A stretch of DNA of 64,000 nucleotides from Mikania micrantha (Eukaryota > Streptophyta > Magnoliopsida > Asterales > Asteraceae), in the NCBI GenBank assembly GCA_009363875.1, contig CM018682.1, positions 51,529,372 through 51,593,371 on the forward strand, written 5' to 3'. Positions within the stretch are counted from its first letter, which is position 1, and every line of letters begins with the position of its first letter. The translations under genes were made by a program, and so were the position numbers. Positions 56,301-64,000 of the stretch are shown here, piece after piece. The notes beneath the pieces are model-generated. The model ran no database searches. It was given only the letters and a program-made list of their open reading frames with translations, and had not been told where the DNA came from.

Positions 56301-57933
56301 ACTTCCTCGCCTTGATGCACGATACAATCTTCAATCCGCGGCATGGTTTCTCACCGTAGACTATCATCGTTTCGCCGGACGGTAAGGGGATTCGAATAAG
56401 TTTCTCAGAGCATACGATTTCAACATTGTTTTTGGATAACCAATCCATTCCTATCACAACTTCGAAGCTTCCGAGAGTCATAGGAATGAGATCGATGGAG
56501 AAAAGATGGTCATTTAATCTTAATTCACAACCATGGATAATAAAATCTACAACTATAGTCTTACCATTCGCTACTTCTACTGTATAGGGAGCAGTAAGTA
56601 TAGATAGTTGCATATTAAGCAAAGAAGCAGTATGAGCAGAGATAAAGCTTTTATCAGCACCAGTATCGAATATGATAGAAACATAGTGATCATTGATAAG
56701 AAATGTACCCGTGATGACTGCCGGCTCTTCACGTGCTTCGGCAGTTCCAATAACAAAAGCACGAGCAGCAGCAGTATTGTTGTTGAGTTTTGGACACTGG
56801 TTTCTGAAGTGTCCCTCTGCTCCACAATTATAACAGGCCCTTCCACCTGTAGCAGTAGTGGTAGCAGTTGTTGTAGCAGCAAGATGAGTAGATCGGCATG
56901 TAGCCACCAAGTGTCCCATACGCCCACATTTGAGACACTTTCTGCATGGAGTGTTGGGTAGATGATGATACTGGCATTTGGTGCAAAGTGGAAGCGGGCC
57001 AGTGTAAGGCTTTCTGACATTAGCAGGTTGTGGCATAGCAGTAAGGGGTGTAGCATGAGTAGGTGCAGCCGTTGTCAACGCTGCAAAGTTCTTGATTGTC
57101 TTTTGCTTCTTCTTCTTGGGATGGTGCTGTTCAGGCTTCTTGCCTTCTTCAATCTGTGCTCTCTTGAATCCCTTTCGGGTGAGCACTCCAGACTTCACAT
57201 ACTCTTCAGTAAGAGTAGCACCAAGTTGAATGGCTGCTTCCAGCGTAGTGGGGTTGTTCCCCATAACAGTTCCTCTGACAACCAAAGGCAAACCTTCAAT
57301 GTATTTCTTTATCCTGCGGGATAGAGGGGTAACCAAATGGGGTACCAGAATGCACAACTCATGGAACCGAGTTGTATACTTTGCGTTCTCTCCACTATCT
57401 TGCACCAGATTCCACATCTCCACCTCCAGTTTCTTCAGTTCATGACGTGGACAAAACTTTTCCACAAGTAAGTTCTTGAAACCGTCCCACGGTAAAGCTA
57501 GAGCAACTTCACGTCCTCTGGTGTTCTTCTCAGAATTCCACTAGGTGAGTGCGCCCTTATGAAAAGCGCTTGAGGCCATCTTGACCTTCAGATTTTCAGG
57601 GCATCCAGTGAAGTCGAGAATGTCTTCGATGCTCTGCAACCATTGCAGTAGGCCGGTAGCTCCTTCAGTGCCAGAGTACTTAGGAGGCTTAGCATCATTG
57701 AACTGCTTGAAAGTGAAGTTAGCAGTTCCAGTAGTTGTAGCATTTGAGTTATGTGCTGAATCACTAGTACTTCCCCGAAGATTCTGGGTAATGTCAGTGA
57801 CCATACCAGGGATTACTTCCCTCATATGAACAGCAATAGCTCGAGCAATCTTGTTGATTTCATCGTCGTTGCCACTTGTTGAACCCCCTCCGTTAGGATC
57901 ACGTCGGGGAGGCATTCTACGAATAGAAGCCAC
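53389..57933 (-). pseudogene. gag-pol: gag-pol of the young Tekay-type chromovirus, one premature stop
   Basis: Starts at 57933 (or MPPRRDP at 57915). The frame is continuous except for one TAG at 57541-57543 after residue 130, inside the conserved gag region where a Trp is expected. The 1358-residue remainder begins at 57465. Residues below are numbered from there: zinc knuckles CLKCGRMGHLVATC and CYNCGAEGHFRNQC (about 176-225); protease DTGA (267-270); RT with MCIDYRELNKLTIKNRYPLPRI, KIDLRSGYHQL and catalytic FIDD (601-604); RNase H CDASNLGLGCVLMQ and YTDHKSLQHIL; integrase CLTCSKVK, MDFITKLP, DRDSRF and SERTIQTLEDM; C-terminal chromodomain IVKVRWEGKRGAEFTWERE. All enzymatic motifs are present, so this copy appears inactivated mainly by the gag stop. 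Confidence 0.95.
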
Positions 57934-59649
57934 AAGTGGGTCAGTAATGAGGAAGGATACAATTGAATTTTTTTATGATAAGATCAGTAATATATCCATA
58001 CTACTAGTATTATCATTCAATTGTAATATGATCTAGTACACGTATAAGTTATCAACTTATTTGCATACTTATCATGTGAATATGTACGATGTCTCATGAT
58101 CTCACCACCAAATCTACACACTGACACTTTCCCGATATACCGAAAATAGTTTATATATAGGGCTCACTCTCGCTGCCCACCACCGTTTCGATATACCACG
58201 ATCATGCCCTTGCTAGCATTTGGCAATATGTTTGTACTGATTTCCAAGTGTGTTCCATTGATTAAGAATCTCATGATCTTTGATCAACTTGAACTAAGAT
58301 TGATTCCATGATTGAACTATGATTATGTTATGCGTGCACCTACTAACAGTTGTTAACATGTAGAACTAAGTCATACGTGTGTTCTACACTTTCCTGTTAA
58401 CCTATGTCAGTAAGTACTAATGATGTAATCACTTAAGAATTTCACTTAAGGTTTACATTTACAGAATGTTCACAACTTGATTGATTCACCATAATGTTTG
58501 GTTCATCCAAGTTTGAATTGCACTATGATTTGATTCACCAATGATTGTTTCCCAAATGTTTGTATCCCATGTGTTTGACTAATGATCCATGTGTCCAGTT
58601 GATCCCGAATCCTCACTCCAAATACAAACGCCGGATTCCCCCTAACATACTGAAATAAGCTTATATATAGGGTAAGCTCTCACCGACCCACCACTTACCT
58701 CAACACGTCAGCGTTAATCCGTCGTCTATATTTGGGGTTAAGATTCCAACTGTTGATTGATTACGATTGTTTCATGATTGCCTCTTGTTCTGTGACTATG
58801 ATAATGATTATGTAAACCATGGTTCTTAATTTACTTAGAAATTAAAACCTTAGGTTTCAGCATGTGTGTCCTAGGTTAATTAACCTAGGTTCTCAATACC
58901 TACAGTATCGAGTATAATGATCTCTTGTGAGAACTTCAACTAAAGAATACTGTTACACAGATTCTAAGTTATAAAGTTACTATGATAGTGAACACCTGAT
59001 AATGATAACAATGATAACAATGACAAGGATTTCAAATCAAGGCTCTAAATTAATAGATCTTGACATTTGAATTCCTATAATGAATATGACAAGGATTTCA
59101 AATCAAGACTCTAAATTAATAGATCTTGACATTTGAATTCCTATAATGAATATGACAAGGATTTCAAATCAAGACTCTAAATTAATAGATCTTGACATTT
59201 GAATTCCTATAATGAATATGACAAGGACTTTAGATCAAAGATACCAATCTTTGCCTCTAAATCCTATACTGAATATGTCAAGAAATTCATATCAAAGATA
59301 CTGAAAATACAGATCCTTGCTTCCGAATTTCTATAATGATCTCTGTGTGAGAATTTCAGATCAAGGATACTAAGAATACAGATCCTTGCCTATGAAATCC
59401 TTAAATGCTTATGTGTGAGAATTTAATCCGGTTTCTAAAATTATAGAATTCCGGTTCAAATTCTTTGACTCGATATCTAATCTTAGAAAAATGTCCCTAA
59501 GATCTTTCAATCTTGATGTAGACTTAATGCTCACTTAAGTTACTTAGCTCCTAAGTTCCTCAAGCCTATAGCACTTAGTCCTATTGGGTAGCTTAGGTTA
59601 TAGTCTAGGTCATTAAACATTGGGTTTTTCCTAGTTCTCTACAACCTTG
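57934..59649 (-). other. 5' untranslated leader of the young chromovirus
   Basis: 1.7 kb between PBS and gag without a supported ORF. Contains two copies of the tatatagggctcactctcgctgcccacc-type module (near 58158 and, more diverged, 58667) and the 66-bp tandem repeat at 59021-59218. Confidence 0.7.
59021..59218. repeat. 66-bp tandem repeat, three copies plus degenerate units
   Basis: Units start with tgacaaggatttcaaatcaa at 59021, 59087 and 59153. The three are almost identical. More degenerate copies follow to about 59420 (starting at 59219 and 59277, with tcaa-gatac variants). Confidence 0.92.
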
Positions 59650-59661
59650 GCTCTGATACCA
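59650..59661 (-). promoter_or_regulatory. Primer-binding site of the young chromovirus
   Basis: Plus-strand gctctgatacca, a perfect complement of TGGTATCAGAGC (initiator Met-tRNA), three bases from the LTR at 59665. Confidence 0.93.
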
Positions 59662-59664
59662 ACC

Positions 59665-62600
59665 TGTCACACCCCTGCGCCGCGTGCGGAATCCACGGCG
59701 CGGTGACGTATGATCAGTTGAATCATGCACAAGTATTGAATAAGAACAACCACAATGGATTACTACATTTCATAATGTTTAGACAGTTGTTTAGTTACAG
59801 ACAATCTATCTACCAAAAGAAAGACAACTACAGACCCAAAATATAGTTTACAAAATAAGACTCCAAACAAGACAATTAAACATTTAGGATTTAGTGTGTT
59901 TCTAATCCATCCTAGCATGTTTCTTCATCTTGTTCTATCTTAGTAAGGTCTCCTTAGTTGTCTCTGAGAATGTCTTAAACCTGATTACCTGAAACACGTG
60001 AAAAGTAACTGTCAACTACAGACGTAGTTGGTGAGAACAATAGGTTTAAGCATTTGTAAACATGAGTTTATGATATAAGGCATAGGTAAGTTAAAGCATC
60101 ATAAGATTCACTCGGATGAGCTGCAACCCAAACTAACATCAAGTAAGAAAATGAGTGTAAACAGTCCAATCACTGTTCGCACGAAAGCCAACATATAATA
60201 TCAAGTCCCAAAACACGTTTGGAGTTAGATAATACATCAGCAGTTTTGATAACCATATGACACCAGACCTGCAGTTGGCTTTTAAAAGCAAATTTAAAAG
60301 CCAACTCCATCCTGGATAAGAAAACAATGACACCAGACCTACAGTTAGCTTTTAAAACAAATTTAAAAGCTAACTCCATCCTGGATAAGAAACAATGTAT
60401 CCGCTTTCCCTTGTTGTGATCACCCAGTACTAACGCTAATGAATGTGATACTTGATGCTTTTACAAGTTTGTTTACAACAATAGACACCATGTTCTGAAT
60501 CTTACTTTAACCGGATGTGTTAATGCCTTATTTGATAACATGAATTGAAAAGCCTGGATTTAATTCCACGAATTAAATCCTTTGTTTTGAATACCCTGAA
60601 ATGAACCACTTGATTTGAATACCATAATGTGAACGACTTGATTTGAATACCATGATGTGATGACCTTGTGTAATAACAAGGTTTATAACAAAAGAGTTTG
60701 TAAAATCCTTTATCTAAAAGTGTTTATCCTTCATAAATACATTTGAGTAAATCAGTTACAAAACAGTTCAAAGATCCCTTATAAAACCTTTTTAATGAAA
60801 AGAGTTTAGTAATTGACAAGTAATTTAAAACAGTTGACAATTTCCTTAAGCAATTGATGAATCCCTTGGATTCGTCAGATGAACCTGTAATGTTTATGAA
60901 ATACACATAACTTGTGTAATGAAACAAGATTGAAATAGCGGTTTTGATCACGTGTTCCACCCCAAAACAGTTATAAAACAGTAAAAGAGGGGCTAGAGTT
61001 CTCACCTGTCTGCAGTAGACTCTGAACTAAACAGTTAGCAAGTAGCAAACAGGACTTCTAATTGTTTCCTATAACATTGTAATCATACATAAGATATAGG
61101 ATTTATAATTGTATAAACTTTGATTCATTGATTGACTTGTGTTCTCTTGAGATTGATTATCACATGATAACTTGTTGTCACGACTATGATTGTTGTGAAA
61201 ACTTGAAAGTTATGATTTGAATCACTTGATTGATCATGGGTCCAAGAAACGAATATGAAGTGATCCTTTGCATAAACCTTATGCATAAAATGATAAATGT
61301 GTTGAGAATTTGATAACCATTGATTACTATGATTTGTAAAAAGATGTTCCAATTGTTTTAAGTCATGTGATTGTGACTTGATCCCATTATTAGTTTAAGT
61401 TGCAACTTAACCCAAACTAAGATCAAATTACAATCGCTTTGAGTGGTGGCCTACAATGGGCCTTAAGCCCATAATTATGATAATAGGCTTAAATGGAGGT
61501 CCATGGGCCACTTAAGTTACTAATGGGCCAATTGAGTATGGTATTGGGCCAAGTGAATGTAATGTTGGCCCACTAACTTGTATATAGGCTTTGTAACATG
61601 CCAAAGACAATATCAACCCGATTTCAGACTTAGTGGGCCTAATGAGTTTGGATTGAGCCTAAAGGATTTGAGTTGGACCAACCAATGTTTATGCAAACCA
61701 TGTAAAGTTCCAAGGTGTTATTGGGCCAATTGAAGGTCTAATGAACCAACTTAACTCCCTTGGGCTTGGTTTATGTCTATGGGCCGAATTGTTAAGGAAT
61801 TTGGGCCGGTTGAAACTTGTTTGGGCCGAAGTTGTTTATGGATCACCACTTGGGCAGCGAACCTTTGGAGTTTAGGGCCCAGGTTCGGCCGAGAGAACCA
61901 AAAATGGTTCGGCTAACATGATACGAGGGTGTTCAAAGGTTCGGCCCAGATATCTCACATGGTTCGGCTAAGCCTCCAACGAACCATGCAAGGTTCGTTT
62001 GAGTTAGTTACTGAAATGAAGGTTCGTCTAGCATCAACTGATTCATAAAGGTTCGTGGGAAAGCCTAGGGTTCGGGACAAGTTCATGCATGCATGTAAGG
62101 TTCGCCGTAGGTTTCACTGTTGCATGATGGTTCGTGAGCTACTTAACGAAGCATGCAGGTTCGCAGGGCCTTCAAGGTTCGTTCATTGGCTCGGGAAGTT
62201 CCCCCAAAGGTTCGGCTAAAGAGTCACGAACCAATAGGGTTCGGGAAAACCTTCACAAGATTCGCCACTGCTGAGAAAGGTTCGCCCGTAATCCCATCCA
62301 GCGAACCTGTCACCTGCAATCATCTTCATTGTCTAATATCTGGTTCTAGGCCTTGATCTAAGTGTATACAACCTCAGAGAAGGTCGCTAAAGGTGCGAAA
62401 TCAGAATGTGATGAATTATCCGGCCGGTTATCGGGTTTTAAGCAAAACACACACAAAACCCTATTTTCCGAAACTTCAAGCTTCATTACCTCGAGATTGG
62501 CTGGATGAATCTGCGAAAATCTTGTACTTCCGTGTAGAGAATGTCGAGGGCTTCGCGTGGACACCGAGAACACCCAAATCCGTTGAGTAACGAGTGAGAT

Positions 62601-63349
62601 ACGATCGTTTAAAGTGGGTTTTCTAGAGAGAGAAAGGCTTGAACGAAAATCTAGAGAGAGAAGTGGTGGTTGGGGAATTAAATGAAGAATTAAGTCTTCT
62701 TCAAGGCTTTTATAGTCCGGGTGGTGTTCGGGTTCGTTTCGGTCGCTCGTTTCGCGTTTCCGGAACGTAACGCGTATTTTACGCGAATTTAAAAATAAAA
62801 GAGTTGTTAAACCCATTTAAATGATGAGTTTCAAAATTGTAAAAATATAAAATAATTAAAATAATTATTTTTACTCCTCGTGTGTTGCCGGATCGTTAAA
62901 CATTCACAATTACGTGTATACCCGCAATCGCGTACGTTTTCCGATCGTATTAAAAATTTAAAGTCGTTTAATCATAATTATAAGTTCAACATTCGTATCA
63001 TTATGGATCGTCACCCATAACTATACTCAGTCTCGCTTACGTATTACGATTTTTGTTGAATTAATTGTCATAATATTCGTCTTAACACTACGCACCAACA
63101 CTATCCTGTTACACCGAACGCAGTATATGTATAGGGCTCACTCTCGCTGCCCACCACTGTTTCGATATAACACAATACTGTTCTTGCCTAGTGAACTCGA
63201 CTGTAAATAAATAATACATACTTGATAAATGATAAAGATTCTAACACACAAGCACATAATGACACATGATTCTCATTGACTGACTGAACATGTATACACA
63301 CTGTTCTAACACTGTGCACTACTACATGACTAAATGTACAAATGTTACA
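59665..63349 (-). repeat. Right (5') LTR of the young chromovirus
   Basis: 3685 bp, offset exactly 9994 from the left LTR. About a dozen substitutions were noted (for example near 59795, 60113, 61573, 62190, 62261, 62700, 62750, 63223 and 63273). Same internal features as the left LTR. Confidence 0.95.
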
Positions 63350-63354
63350 CCTTT

Positions 63355-63425
63355 TCACAAAACCGTTCGACACATCACGCTTTCATCACTTGCTTGCCTC
63401 TCTCAAACTAATAAGCTTTAACTAA
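63355..63425 (+). pseudogene. pol: copia pol, C-terminal end after the gypsy insertion
   Basis: With the CCTTT duplication removed, the frame from 49670 continues as TKPFDTSRFHHLLASLKLIS to TAA at 63423-63425. This is the usual end of copia RNase H, and it proves that the gypsy element landed in this frame. Confidence 0.9.
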
Positions 63426-64000
63426 AAGCATCTTTTGTAAATACGTTAAAATTTGTGTCTTAGTTTATTCACAAATTTAGGGGGAGAAAATTTACAAAAA
63501 CAACAAAAAGATTTTTAGTTTTTATGTTAAAGTCTTTAAGAAAATACAAAAAGATTTTTCGGTTATTGAGTTAGTCTAAGATGATCTACGAGTTTAGGGG
63601 GAGTAGGTTTTTGAAAACCTAAGTAAAGGAAATCCTACCTCTTGTTATTCAAAGAAAATTACAAAAAGATTTTACCTTTTCAAAGTTTAAGAAAATACAA
63701 AAAAAAAAGTCTATATGGACAAGCAAAGTGAATCGATCAAATTGGGAAGTGAAATAATTTCTAAAGATCAAAATTTCACTATCTTAATGAGATTTCTAAA
63801 AGAATAACAACTTTGAATATCTATTATACACTAAGAAGTTGAAACTAGTTTTCCAAATGAAAGAATCAGACTTGATCAAATTAAAATAAATAAGTATATA
63901 AATAAAATAAGTGTGAAATTGTGATCATTAGACAACTAGAAATGTGTGACAACTATTTGACCTTTTGTTTAATCTTTGAGTCAAAACAAGATTGTGTTTC
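63426..64000 (+). other. Post-pol spacer of copia element D with PPT-like tracts
   Basis: A/T-rich non-coding sequence with repeated aaatacaaaaagattttt phrases, and two aatttaggggga / gtttagggggag tracts (about 63474-63485 and 63590-63602). The phrase order resembles 1-120. Repeated GGGGGAG tracts between pol and the 3' LTR are a described Sirevirus trait. The third ORF is expected further right. Confidence 0.65.

Larger units (their letters stand above)
49671..63349 (-). mobile_element. Young, complete Tekay-type chromovirus (Ty3/gypsy)
   Basis: 13,679 bp, transcribed right to left. Two LTRs of exactly 3685 bp each, with about 12 substitutions and no net indel by my count. Perfect 5-bp duplication CCTTT (49666-49670 and 63350-63354), PBS at 59650-59661 and PPT next to 53355. 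A single gag-pol frame carries one premature stop, with protease, RT, RNase H, integrase and chromodomain intact. Inserted inside the copia RNase H frame. Chromodomain sequence and giant LTRs fit the Tekay/Del clade. It could have moved within roughly the last 10^5 years if a rate near 1e-8 per site per year applies. Confidence 0.95.
43247..64000 (+). mobile_element. Sirevirus-like Ty1/copia element D, continuing past the window
   Basis: 5' LTR, Met-tRNA PBS, gag with two CCHC motifs and a coiled coil, then PR-IN-RT-RNase H in copia order. The pol stop is at 63423-63425, followed by a spacer with two GGGGGAG tracts. It is interrupted at 49671-63349 by a young gypsy element. The LTR family matches 23098-23459, which follows third-ORF sequence. 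A third ORF is therefore predicted just right of the window, and a 3' LTR after it. Confidence 0.85.

Overview
This window looks like intergenic heterochromatin from a large, repeat-rich eudicot genome, most likely Asteraceae. The clade call is an inference: it rests on the style of the giant Ty3/gypsy LTRs and on a copia-associated third ORF that I know from composite-family genomes. I found no host gene, tRNA, rRNA or prokaryotic feature. Almost all of it is LTR retrotransposons nested in one another, plus fragments of an endogenous pararetrovirus and one Mutator-type MITE.

Layout. 1-5295: 3' end of a Sirevirus-like Ty1/copia element, with a post-pol spacer, a long third ORF (1116-4628, one in-frame stop), a polypurine tract and the 3' LTR. 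5296-9785: decayed gypsy pol fragment, then two 5'-truncated gypsy LTRs. 9786-10272 and 22414-23459: a second, diverged third ORF and its copia LTR, split by a minus-strand gypsy element (10273-22413). That gypsy element in turn carries a foreign 4.2-kb LTR (12066-16300). 23460-23997: end of a third such copia element. 23998-24306, about 29340-30677 and 35788-36106: colinear pieces of one endogenous caulimovirid-like element. They are split by a 4655-bp solo LTR (24638-29292, TSD GTTCT) and an internally deleted minus-strand gypsy element (30678-35787), and are followed by a 589-bp MULE-type MITE (36107-36695, 9-bp TSD). 37744-42318: 5' LTR, PBS and truncated gag of a plus-strand gypsy element. 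43247 to beyond 64000: a Sirevirus-like copia element (LTR, PBS, gag, PR-IN-RT-RNase H). Its RNase H reading frame is cut by a young, complete, minus-strand Tekay-type chromovirus (49671-63349, TSD CCTTT, two 3685-bp LTRs).

How the parts relate. The copia elements share one plan: gag, pol, an A-rich spacer with GGGGGAG tracts, a third ORF in the env position, a PPT and the LTR. The gypsy LTRs share a plan of short palindrome-related CG-containing arrays (CGAACC or CATTCGG types), TGGGCC clusters, length-variable tandem repeats and a repeated CCCTATATATA promoter-like module. The most unusual material is the third-ORF family, the arrays of 14-bp palindromes whose core changes while symmetry is kept, and a duplicated LTR hairpin with a compensatory base-pair change. 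All homology statements come from reading the sequence; no database was searched.
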